Source: Carallia brachiata
Lineage: Eukaryota; Streptophyta; Magnoliopsida; Malpighiales; Rhizophoraceae
Length of the DNA stretch: 64,000 nucleotides
Direction of reading: 5' to 3'
NCBI GenBank assembly: GCA_021464245.1
Contig: JADCRB010000078.1
Span: 310,001-374,000 of the forward strand
In this document: positions 1 to 10,294 of the stretch, piece by piece
Position numbering within the stretch: position 1 is the stretch's first letter
Layout of the letters: the number at the start of each line of letters is the position of its first letter
Notes under the pieces: model-generated
What the model saw: the letters and a program-made list of their open reading frames with translations, nothing else
Told to the model about the DNA's origin: nothing
The model's database searches: none
Program-made: the position numbers and the translations under genes

Positions 1-1364
1 GTGTTGGCTTCTTGGCTTCGTGACATGTGTTGGGAGAGATTTTTTAAAGGCATAAGCTGGCTCATTTTGCTACCCTGGAGGTGATCTAATGGCATTTGTT
101 TTCATTGCACTTCTACATATTAAGGGTTTGTTATGATTTTTGCTTTATGGTAAATGTTGTTACCATTAAACCATAGTCATCCGATACTGTTGCTTAATTA
201 GATGTGGCGTCATGTATCAGTATTTGAATAATGCGTTGTGACTTTTTCAGTTTCGAACTGGTTGCCGGTGTCCATTTATGTAGTTAGCTAGCTAATCATT
301 GTGCACAACAATTTGCTGACACTGTCCATTTCTTAACTTGTTTGACAATTTTGGTTTTAGTGTTTTTCCTGGCCTGTCATATGCTTTCAGCAGTTAGTGT
401 TTCTAGTTTCAATTGCTCATTAAAGGTAATTTTCCATTGTGGCGATAATGTATTTATTGTATGAATGCAAGATTATTGAATTATTTGTTGTCCGCTTTGC
501 AACTGTTCTGTAAAATCAGCTGGCTGTAATTTTGGCCTATTGGTAGAAGCCTTGGGTTATGTGCTGGAGCTTTTTAACCTTCTTATTATCTGGAAGAAAT
601 AGAGATGTTGTAGCGTTGCTGTTCCAACTATATAGCCTGCTAATAAAGTTTCGATGAAGCTCCTACTACATGATACCCTGCTCCCTTTTTGAAAATTTTA
701 TGTTCATGCTATGAGTTGTGGATGCCTGGGTGGGTTCTGGACTCATTTTAGCTGGGCGAAACTTGCCGTGGTTGCTGTATTTGATGTCTGCATTGCCTGT
801 ACGTATTGTTTTAATCTTTTTGGTAGAGGCCCGAAAATATTAAGCATGAAAGTCTCTATAGGAACTCTTTTATCTGTCTAAAGTTTTTGCAGTATTGCGG
901 GGAAATTAATCACAAGAAATACTACGTTGGTTTCTTCCAAGGATTAAAGAGAAAATTTTGGGCAGTGACTGGTGATGATTGCAATGAGAAATTTTTCCTT
1001 TTAAACGACTGGATTGTAAACTTTGAGTTGTCAAGTAACTGAGTGTGTTTTGTCAAACTAGAATTGTCGTAAGTTTTAGTACTTGGGTGGGTGGGTAAAT
1101 TGATATTTCATTTTTCAAGTATTTTTTCGTTTCAGAAATGATCAATTTTCCATCTGAAATTTTTTCCCAAAACTCAAGTAACATTACATTTAGTTTTTAG
1201 AGTGTTTTCCGTTACAAAAATGATCAATTTCTCAACTGAAATTTTTTCCCGGGTCAAGTATTGCTACCAAGTAAAGTTTTGGATATTGAACTGTAGATTT
1301 CAAATACGAATAATGTAAGCCTTGTAGTATCTGTGAATTGTGGTAACCTATGATTATAGCGTGG
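1..1364. other. No gene recognised; T-rich, intron- or UTR-like sequence
   Basis: No coding exon is recognisable on either strand. The plus strand is T-rich with scattered GT and AG dinucleotides, which suits an intron or 3' UTR of a gene starting before the window, but no homology anchors this. The longest frames are about 70 codons and look random. Confidence 0.3.
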
Positions 1365-1449
1365 AGATCTGTATGCTCAAGTTGGTTAGAGCGCTCAAAC
1401 TTCCCTAACGGGTTTTGAGAGGTGGGGTGGTTCAATGCCACCCGGATCT
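1365..1449 (+). tRNA. tRNA-like fold, copy 1 (probable tRNA-derived or pseudo-tRNA)
   Basis: The 85 nt can be drawn as a cloverleaf. AGATCTG at 1365-1371 pairs with CGGATCT at 1443-1449 (7 bp, one G-U). The D arm is GCTC/GAGC. The T arm GGTGG-TTCAATG-CCACC is perfect. The D-arm sequence GTTGGTTAGAGC is a normal plant A box and the T arm is close to a B box. The anticodon arm is about 26 nt instead of 17, with CTCAA/TTGAG closing a long loop, as if an intron or insertion were present. No TTTT terminator follows. I could not assign an isoacceptor, so a tRNA-derived relic is as likely as a working gene. Confidence 0.4.
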
Positions 1450-3660
1450 ATTATTGCTGGTCAAAATGCTGCCAAGGTGTTTTGGAGCAAGATGCAGATT
1501 AATTCCTGTAAGATATGTCATCTAAACTTTTGGTTTCATGGCAGAGGACTTGATCTTAGTGGTTTAATTTACTGCACGGCGGTCTTCAAGCGGTGTCCAT
1601 GAGTAAGGTTTCCGTAAATGGTTATAGAAACTTACAGTTATGTATTTCGATTTCTAGTTTTGTTGATTTCGTATGTGCACGTGAAGGTAAATACGCATAC
1701 TATTCTATATGGCCAAATTCTTTCTGTTAATTTCTTGTCAAGCTTAAAACTTACGTCTCATTTACTTAGGAAAATTCACGGTATAAGAGAGTCGCTTGTT
1801 TCGGAAGGCACATCTGATGAAACAAATTGACGGCTATTCAAATTAAAACAGATATAGCACATGGCACAATAAAGGCTAGAAGTTTTTTAGATGGAGATAA
1901 TTATTCAACATAGTATTTTGTGAAACGAACGGTTTCTTCTTTAAAAGAATAATTCCGTTTCTTCGCTTTGTAACTGGTCTTCAATATGCAGGAAAAATGA
2001 TTTGGAATTAAACTTAATAGGAGAACAAATTAGAAAATTTAGGCAGTGGGAAAACAGTAAATTTAACGTAAGATGCTTGCTCGTGCTTTAAAGGGCCAAA
2101 GTGATTGGTTCGGAATATTTAATATTCTGAAAATGAAGGAAAATGCCATCAGTATGTGAAAGTCAGTGTATTGTATACATGTATGAACTTATACGTTAGA
2201 TTGTAATTTAGATTTGTATTTCTTAGGTTTTATTTTCACTCTTACGTCCGTTATATTTACTGCATTTATAATGTGTTTTTTGTATATGCTGTTGTATAAT
2301 AATTTAATAAAAGCTGTTTATTTTAGTTCAGTGAGAAAAGTCGTTGGGTCGTCTACAGACGTAAATGCTCGTCTACGATCTTCTCCTCTAGCACAATTAG
2401 AACTTTTGGTTAGATTTTACTTCTTGTTATAAAAATTATAAGAATGTTACGGATATATCTTAGGCATCTATCAGAAATGTTCCAGCTGTAGTTAGTATTT
2501 TAATTTGTTTTTGAGGGACACTTTTGTTGTATTGGATATGTACCAGTTGAGTTTGTTTTCGACTCATATCCTTATTTAAAGGCACTCTGCTTTTCATCGG
2601 TGAATATTTTTCTTTGAAGAATTTTTCTAATCTATCCCAAAATTTGGAAAATATGAAAAATGGTTTTGCAAAATATATATTCTTTTCTAACAAATGGACA
2701 CGGGGAATGGGAAATTTCGAGCTGAGTACAGGCTCAGCCCATTGGGCATAACTTACTAGGGCCCAACTAGATCTGGAGTCCATCATAGTGTGAACGAATT
2801 GTTCGGATGGAATGTTGTCGGATGGATCGTTTAGGGTTTGTCTTCGGTCACCTAGTTTGGATCATTTTGAATCGGGTGACTTTCATGTTCCCATGGGTTG
2901 ACAACGTTTTGATAATGTAGCATTTTTATAAAAATTGTAAAAAATTCAAAAAACTGAGAAAAAAATCTTTGAAATCAAATAAGTTGCAGAATAAAAAAAT
3001 TGGAGAATTTATTTCTTAAAAAAATTCCTTAAAAGTAAAATTGGTTAATTCAAAAAAATCTGAAAAAATTAAGAAAAAAGTCTCTGGTTAAAATTTATAG
3101 TGAAAATAGTAGATATTATGCTTTTTGTAACATAGAATTTATTTAAATTAATTATAATATTTTATTTTACCTTTTTATTATTTTCTTTAAGAAAAAACAA
3201 CTGACTCATCGGATCATCCAAGACGCAACTTGATTCGAGTCTAAATCTCTCGGTTTGTAGGTCATTTTCGGGTCTGTATATTTTCGAAGCTTGTGTTTTC
3301 TAGGTGCGTTCGGTTGCATTCATTAGGTGGGGTCAAAAATTGAAATTTCTAAGTAATACTTAAAACTTGACCCGGGGCACCGCCCCCCGAACTTGACCCG
3401 GGGTACTTTGGGAAAAATATTTTCGTTGCTTTTCGCGTGGCGTTTGATGACAAAGTCTTGCGTCACAAGCAACGTGCTTTGCTGGGACAACGCAACAAAG
3501 AAAAGTATTGATCCGTTTGCCAGCTCACGCGTGCCGTCCATATCTCTTTACAACCGCCATCCGTGGGTAAACCTAATCGTCTAAACAAACAAGGCGGTAG
3601 CTCAGCCACGTAAACTCATCTCAGCCTTCGATTTTAAGACCATTCTTTAATCGTGTCCGT
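1450..3660. other. Intergenic, AT-rich; no gene recognised
   Basis: No supported gene. Around 2800-2900 and 3200-3290 lie GGATC/GGGT-rich stretches resembling one near 10430-10560, suggesting an old dispersed repeat. At 3366-3405 the motif ACTTGACCCGGGG occurs twice around a C-run. Overlapping frames at 3323-3584 on both strands match no family I know. Confidence 0.35.
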
Positions 3661-3678
3661 CCATACTTCAGAACCCTT

Positions 3679-3686
3679 TATATAAA
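3679..3686 (+). promoter_or_regulatory. TATA box of the 3.7-kb transcript
   Basis: TATATAAA lies in a local rise in GC and is followed by a CT-rich, CATC/TTCTTC-type initiator region at about 3710-3740, the usual plant TATA-to-start spacing. Confidence 0.5.
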
Positions 3687-4430
3687 GGTTATGAGAGCCC
3701 TCCCATTATCATTCATTCTTCTTCCTCATCGTTCGGAGGCGGTCTTAACTCTGCCTCTCTTCCTAGATCTAATTTCCATGGCTCTTCCTTAGCGCGCGTG
3801 CCTCGGTCCATCATGTAGAACGCTTTGCGATCTGCACGTTGATGGTTGTTTTGCGTGGTGATGGGATGGGAACTTGACCTACGCGCCGGTGTGACTTGGA
3901 AAGCCGTCGTGCTTCCAATTCAAGGTACATACTAAATTTTGTTGATTTTCGTGTCCTTGATACGTCTTTGATAGTTGTAGTTTCTCAAAATCTTCAGTTT
4001 TATTGTAGATCGGCCATGGTATTGTCTGTCTGCGGCGAATCAATCTCAGGGCCTGGTTCTTCTTCTTCTCGTTGTCGTTCCGAAGTCTTTGTTTTCGAGA
4101 TCTGTAAGATCGTGAGGTCGGTTATTTGGTAGCCATGGTTTCTGGCTGAGAATCTTGCAGAGCTGGGGCGGGATTTGTAATTTATTGATTGATCTGAGGT
4201 GGTTGAGGTTGGATCTGTTGTTATTTATGTTTATGGATGTAGAAGATATCTAGAAGGACAGAGCCCAATTTCGTGGTAAGGCTGTGTCCTTGTGTAATAT
4301 CTTTTGTCATCCGACCTTTGCCATGACAGGTGCGCTTGCATGGCAGGTCACCCCTATCCTAATAAAAGAAAATATTATTGTGTTTTTGAGGGGGGATCGC
4401 ACGGGGATTGCCCGGGTTCCTCCCTCTGTG

Positions 4431-4446
4431 TGTGTGTGTGTGTGTC
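4431..4446. repeat. (GT)n microsatellite
   Basis: A short run of alternating GT lies inside the presumed transcript. It creates spurious cysteine- and valine-rich frames on the plus strand. Confidence 0.8.
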
Positions 4447-6300
4447 CCCCTTGTGCGTGGGTGTGTTGTGTCTGCTTTATTAATTCTCTCGCGCCTCTCG
4501 CCCTGGAATTCACACCGTACCATGCACCTATCCCCAGTTTCACAGCAAGGGTTGCAAGACAACGCCAGCGTAATTGCGTCTTCAGGAATTTCCGGAAGGT
4601 ATTTGCTTCAATGCTTCTTTATTTCCAATTTCGGTTCATATGCTGAGTTTACACGCAGATCCTCGCATGATCTACACAGTACCCACCCGATTGTCTCCTC
4701 TTAAATTCTGTTGGCACGCAATTTATAATTTACATGCTAAGTTTCTAAGCAAATAATCTCATTACACATGCCCAAATTGTTTTGTTGGCACACAATTATC
4801 TTCACAACTTATTTTGTTAGAGGTCAAATTGTTTCACCAATACATTGCAGCTCAAGTAATTTTGATAAAGAGAAATGGTGAAGGACAAAGGCATACCGGT
4901 AATTGCTGCTGCATTAAATTTCGTACTCGTGCAAATGACTTTACAGCCGTTGGTATGTTAAAGTATCATCCATATATACCTGTGCAGGCAATTCAATCGT
5001 CATTTGTGCGAAGTATTTCCTTTATTACCAGCCCACAAGAAGTGTCCTTTAATTACTTATTACGTTTGATGCCTTTTATATCTTTGTGCAGTCAGTCTTT
5101 TATCCCAGGCTACTCTATTACTTATATTTGTTTGTGCCAAGCATTTTGTTATATTGACAGCAGCTCAATTGCCCTCTAGATACTTGTGTATCGTCAATAT
5201 CTTATTGCTAAGAATAGTTATGTGATCTATTTGCGTAGCATTCGAATTGGGGAAATTCAATATCATTAACTGTCAATTGTCCATGTAATAATTTCAACTG
5301 ACAATGTGGCGGTTATGTTCTGGGATTTTTTGAGTTCATGTAATATCATCCATTATGTTATGGAATCCTGCCAGCCGTCTTCTGGAGTCTTGTCTCAGTT
5401 ACATCAGTTGTATGGAAGCAGATGCTTTGGAAGATGTGTATTGATCGTGATGTCTTGTGGAGATTTCATTAATGTTCGAAGAAATACGCCTGCTTATGGT
5501 GTACTGCCTTTGAGGTGACGAGACTAATTCTGTTTTTCTTAGAAAGATCACAAGTAAACAATGTCAGTTTCAGTTGCTGTTCATATTTTAATTAAGTTGT
5601 TTGTCATGTGTAATATTTTTACTTTTTGTTTCTCAGTCAATGGTGGTTGGCTGTATGGGAAGTAGTCATGTGAGTTTGGCTTCTTTATTTTTTTTGTTCG
5701 TTACGTTACCCGAATGCAGTTGTTGTGTAGTTATATATCATTTTTCTAAGATAAGGTATTTGATGTCTTTTTCTGTGGATTTGCAGTTGTTTCTCCTCAA
5801 TGGTTATCAGGAATTATGGTTTCTTCTTTTTGTGTATTGTAAAAGTAATTTGGTCGCTTTTTCTTTTATCCCCTTGTTGGATTAAAAAATGTGTGATGTG
5901 ATCTTTTCTGGTTTGGCCCATCCATTCCAAGTGAGTGTTTGAGGTTTTGGTAAATTATGATGCTGGTGAGTCGGTTCAAATATGGATGGAAAGTGATGAA
6001 ATTTTGCAGATCGGGCTAATCTGCGATAGCAAGCAGATGTTCTAAGCGATTAATTGCTTTGTGCCATCAAATTGCACCATATTTCTTTGACACCCAGGCC
6101 GTGTCTGAAATTGTTGGTTTTCCTGCGGTGCATGGCCGTGCCATCAAAAACTGTTGGGAGTGGTTTAATGCCAATATGATCATCTCTTAGAGCTTGAACA
6201 GGGTGCTTGTCTCGTATGTCTAAGGTAATTTACCGGTATGTATGTATTCTATATTTGTAAAGGCCGGAGGCATTAAACCTCAAGCACTTGCTCTTCGCTG

Positions 6301-7569
6301 GAAAATGTTTTGAATTTTCCGTTTTGTATTTTAAGCATTTTGTTGCTTTTTTGTCAAATTGTCTGAATAGCAAGGAATTATTTTTTCGTTGTTTTTATTA
6401 GTTTTGACTGTGGGATTTTTAAGTTTTTAACCGATTTGAAGTACAATTTGTATTTGTCATTACAAACGGTTATTTCTATTTAAAAATTTAATGGTGTCAT
6501 GTCCGTGGCTTTGAGGAAGATACCTTCGAAGCCCTTAAATATTGTGTTTAGATAAAATTTTGTGAACCCACTTCTAAGCTAAGATCCTTGACTTGAGGCC
6601 CTTTCTGGGGTGCTTGCTTCTGTTGATTAGCAACTTCTGATGTTTCTAACAGGGGAGTCGCCTCCCTCGTCCGCTTTCAGGCAAGGGTAGCTCAAAAGTA
6701 ACAAGGTTCTAAACAAAAAAAAAAGACAAGCCTTAAGGTAACTGAGGCAGGTTAAAGCAACTAGTCTTTATTTTATCATCCGAAGGGTTGTGGGCAACTC
6801 GCAGGTTTCGAGATGGGTTTCCCTGTGGGTGTGTTCACTTTGTTTACAGTTTTGGTTTTGGTTCCTATTCTAGAAAGTTCAGATTTTTATTGCCCTCACT
6901 CGCCCTACATAGGAAAGATCTCCGTGCGTGGCGCGATAAGGAGTTCTAAAAAAGGTTTTTGTGAGAGAAAAGTAATCTAAAAGATTATTAGAAGAAGATA
7001 ATATTTTTTATTTTTTATTATATTTAAAAAGAAGTGATGAAAAAGAGAAATTATAAATTTTATTGTTCGGAAAGGATGTAAAGTAAGGGAGAATAATATA
7101 AAATATGTTAAAATAATAAATTTATCTCTTATAATAAATTTTTTTAAATATTATATTTAGATAAAATTATATTTTTTAATTGTATTATAAATAATTAAGT
7201 TATTTAATAAATTTAATAAGAGAATTGATATTTTTTTTTTTAATTTTTGAGAGGATGGAATAGAGACGATTGAAATAATTAAAAAGAAAATTTTTCTTAT
7301 TTTTTAAATATTTTTAAGTATAATAATTTATCTTTATTTTTTTATTTTTATCTCTTTTTTCTTATTTTTCTCCCTTCTAAATACAGGGGAGTTTCTTACT
7401 GGCCCAATTTTTCCGGAGTAAGAATACGAGTTCTTCGTATAATGGTTCTGGATTTTTTCAATATGAAAATGGTTGTGAAGATGTGTGGGTCCCAAGGCCC
7501 AGAGGAACTGGACATGGTTTTAACGATGATTAAATTTGCTCAGCGTGCGGCGTGTGTGTTGTTTTCAGC
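6301..7569. other. AT-rich intergenic with a repeat-like block at about 6950-7390
   Basis: No gene. The block from about 6950 to 7390 resembles 27060-27475 in the same orientation: a purine-rich start, AT-rich middle with TTTAATAAATTTA motifs, and a CTCCC-rich end running into TAAATACA/TAAACACA. This suggests two old copies of one dispersed non-autonomous repeat. Confidence 0.4.
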
Positions 7570-7655
7570 AGATCTGTAAGCTCAAAATGGTAGAGCGCTC
7601 GATGCCCGTTGTGGTGGGTTTTTGAGAGGTTGGTGGTTCGAATCCATCCAGATCT
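7570..7655 (+). tRNA. tRNA-like fold, copy 2 (probable tRNA-derived or pseudo-tRNA)
   Basis: This is a relative of the fold at 1365. AGATCTG (7570-7576) pairs perfectly with CAGATCT (7649-7655). The D arm is GCTC/GAGC. The T arm GGTGG-TTCGAAT-CCATC contains GGTTCGAATCC, an exact Pol III B box. The anticodon arm is again too long (CTCGA/TTGAG enclosing about 19 nt, with an inner GCCC/GGGT pairing), as in intron-bearing plant tRNAs such as tRNA-Tyr. No T-run terminator follows. The identity is unknown; compensatory differences between the two copies support the stems. Confidence 0.45.
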
Positions 7656-7756
7656 TATGTTAGCACCGGGGCCCTATTTGTGGATTATTTATAGGTTGTT
7701 GTTGAAATTAATAAGTTGATTAGAACAATAAAGAAAGTATTAAATTACAATTATTT

Positions 7757-7943
7757 TTTGGTCTGAAATTGTCCAGTATTTAGTTTAATGAGTTCATTAA
7801 TCTGAACCGATTCGGGAGGACCTCGAAGGGCGGCAAAGGTCTCTCAGTGAGTATTTAACGTGACTGTATTTTCAGGGACTCGAACTCGAGACCTCTAATT
7901 AAGTGATGACGAGCCCCTGCCACTCGCACCGTCGCTCACAAGT
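7757..7943 (-). mobile_element. SINE with 14-bp target-site duplication
   Basis: On the minus strand the element starts with a tRNA-like head containing an A-box-like GAGTGGCAGGGGC and the B-box-like GAGTTCGAGTCCC. It then has an unrelated body and ends in a short A-run at its low-coordinate end. AATTACAATTATTT occurs on both sides (7743-7756 and 7944-7957), the direct repeat expected for target-primed insertion. Its length of about 187 bp is usual for plant SINEs. Confidence 0.75.
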
Positions 7944-8216
7944 AATTACAATTATTTCTTCGAACAAAAATGTTAAATTATTACTGTGAACAGGGAAATT
8001 TTGTGTGTATTATCATAAGTATCATCTTGCCAGTATTTAATGTATGTTTTGCAAGTGGTTGATAAATATTTTTCTGAAAAACAACAGAAAATCAAAGCTG
8101 TCAAGTTATGTATATGTTTTATTACAGAACATAAATTGTGAGAAATTACAAGCAAATGACCTTGACGATGTTGAAGTTTTTCACATCGACTTTCTGAGTT
8201 TTTTTTTTTTTTTTAT

Positions 8217-9030
8217 ATTAACGGCAGTGAAAGTTGACGGTAACAAAATTTTAAACGTTGGAAGAGCCCCTTAGGTAACTCTTTCTTGTCCATCTTAACT
8301 ATCATTTTAAGGACTTGTTTATCTTACCTATTTATTATTACTGTTATTGTTACTGATTACTAATTATTATTATTGATTTTATATTACTGTTACTGATTAC
8401 TGTTATTAATTGCTAAAATAAAGCTATAGTATTTGGTTAATTTAATATTTGTTGTTTGTTGTTAAAATTATAAATGACTATTTTGTTTATTATATTTTTT
8501 TTTCACTGGTATCATTATTATGAAGGAAAAATCTATTCATTTTAATTGTCTATACGTTAGCAGGTTTTAACTGCATAATACATATTACGATTTTTAAAAA
8601 AATAATTTGTAATAAGTTTCAATAAACGGCAGTGAAAGTTGACGGTAACAAAATTTTAAACGTTGGAAGAGCCCCTTAGGTAACTCTTTCTTGTCCATCT
8701 TGACTATCATTTTGAGGACTTGTTTATCTTACCTATTTATTATTACTGTTATTGTTACTGATTACTAATTATTGTTATTGATTTCATATTACTGTTACTG
8801 ATTACTGTTATTGATTGTTAAAATAAAGTTATGGTATTTGGTTAATTTAATATTTGTTGTTTGTTGTTAAAATTATAAAATGACTATTTTGTTTATTATA
8901 TATTTTTTTCACTGGTATCATTATTATGAAGGAAAAATCTATTCATTTTAATTATCTATACGTTAGCAGGTTTTAACTGCATAATACATATTACGATTTT
9001 TAAAAAAATAATTTGCAATAAGTTTCAATA
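8217..9030. repeat. Tandem duplication of a 405-bp unit
   Basis: The sequence from ACGGCAGTGAAAGTTGACGG at 8221 onward is repeated at 8626, a period of 405 bp, with only scattered substitutions and one or two indels. Both units end in AATAAGTTTCAATAAA. The repeat contains no credible ORF. A short T-run precedes unit 1. The high similarity implies a recent duplication. Confidence 0.85.
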
Positions 9031-9835
9031 AAAAAATAATCTATAATTTTTTGGACAAAAAATTAATAATTTCATGAAAAATTTTAAAAAATAAGTTTAA
9101 TGAATTTTCACATAAAAACTAATATATTATCTTATTTCTATTAATAACTATTAGCATTATTTTTTATAAATAAAATAAAATAAAATAACTTAATTTATTA
9201 TAAAAATTTAAATTATATATAAATTCAGTCTTATAAATAAAATTTTAAAAAAAAAGTATTTTGATCTAAAAGACTTATATCAACAAGTGAGAGTTCTAAA
9301 AAATAAGATTAAACTACTTTTTGAAACAGTAGTTGATTAGACTTCCTATTAATAATCTCTCCAAATATTTTACCAAACACTTATAGCCCTCTTTTTTCAA
9401 ATTGAAATGCAAACGTATTCCTCAAAAAGTAGAACTAAATACCTCCTAAGTCTCATCACCATTCTTGCTGTTAAAGAATATAATATATTATATTAATTAA
9501 AAATAAGTCAATATGATTTATAATGATTTTAATTTTTCTCTACTTTTAACTTGAGGTTTTAGTCAATTTTGAGACTCATAGTTATTATTTGATATGTTAT
9601 TAGAATTTGATTTACTTTTGATATAGTATTAGAGTGGTTTTTTTTTTTTGTCTACACATTTAACTTGGTCCATATCTATATATTTGGTTCGTTTCATTCT
9701 AGTTTTATTAGGACATATACTAATTGGGTTTAATACGTGTCAAGAAGATATGCTAAAAAATATAACATTTTATATTAATTAAAAATAAGTGTATAATATG
9801 AATTATAATAATTTTAAATTTTTTCTGCTTTTATC
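9031..9835. repeat. AT-rich intergenic with degenerate direct repeat (about 9470-9600 and 9752-9880)
   Basis: Both blocks contain TATATTAATTAAAAATAAGT followed by similar TATAAT- and TTTAA-rich text and a TTATTATTTG end. No coding potential is visible. It may be remnants of the ends of an old element. Confidence 0.35.
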
Positions 9836-10294
9836 TTAAATTTTAGATAATTTTTTAAATTTATAATCATTATTTGGCACTTGGAAAGGCCATCTCCTCT
9901 CAGCATCAAGGAGCCATGAAGATCTTTTCTTCTTCCTTTTCTTCTCTTGAGCATTTAACTCTGCCTGATAAATAGCGCTGGAATTCTTTCCAAGTCCAAA
10001 AATTTTGCCTATAAACCCAAAAGCTGTCTTCTTTTCGTTCCTGTAATTCATCCTCATAGATCCTGTCAGCCTCCGGTAGTGGGCTATTCTGGCACGCCCT
10101 GACGACACAGATTCTGATACAAGCCATGAGCTGTAGGATCTCCTGATCAGCTTCAGCGATGAACCTCTTTCAAGCGCGAAGCTTTTGCTGCTACGATTTC
10201 CATTGCTAGGCTGTGGTGAATCTGATCCTTTCCCTTCTCGGATGCTATGTCGAAAATATCTTGTGTTTTTGAGAAGGTTATATGGGCTTTTCAC
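9836..10294 (-). CDS. Orphan exon-like open frame, unrecognised basic protein
   Basis: An open frame of about 150 codons on the minus strand, locally GC-richer than its surroundings. The product is basic and Ser/Arg-rich, with a segment around GFIGKIFGLGK followed by an Ala/Glu/Lys/Arg-rich stretch (AELNAQEKKRKKKR) and a Trp-rich end (SSWLLDAERRWPF). There is no ATG at its open end: a TAA sits directly upstream in frame, next to a consensus-like CTAG/GTAAG donor at about 10300. It is either a downstream exon of a spliced gene or a pseudogene relic. I do not recognise the family and could not find a convincing partner exon. Confidence 0.3.
   Translation of the reverse strand: MKSPYNLLKNTRYFRHSIREGKGSDSPQPSNGNRSSKSFALERGSSLKLIRRSYSSWLVSESVSSGRARIAHYRRLTGSMRMNYRNEKKTAFGFIGKIFGLGKNSSAIYQAELNAQEKKRKKKRSSWLLDAERRWPFQVPNNDYKFKKLSKI

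Larger units (their letters stand above)
3660..6300 (+). ncRNA. Probable spliced non-coding or leader-like transcript with TATA promoter
   Basis: A TATA box (TATATAAA, about 3679-3686) is followed about 30 nt later by a CT-rich leader typical of plant transcripts. The first exon would end near 3925 at CAAG with donor GTACAT. It contains tiny upstream-type frames: a five-codon ATG...TAG at 3778, an immediate ATG-TAG near 3812, and a short frame from 3841. Downstream there are several AG/GT-bounded segments (for example before 4576 and before 6010), but no frame over about 120 codons and no recognisable protein. I infer a lncRNA, or a gene whose main ORF is lost or unrecognised. The exon structure beyond the first exon is a guess. 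Confidence 0.35.

Noticed and set aside
965..1045. Possible C/D box snoRNA (TGATGA at about 972, CTGA at about 1040)
   Set aside because: There is no terminal stem, no clear C'/D' pair and no rRNA guide I could recognise. Such short motifs occur by chance.
3896..4132. Frame starting with residues like those of the plant SAMDC small upstream ORF
   Set aside because: It starts at TTG, not ATG. The similarity covers only a few residues, and no AdoMetDC coding sequence follows.
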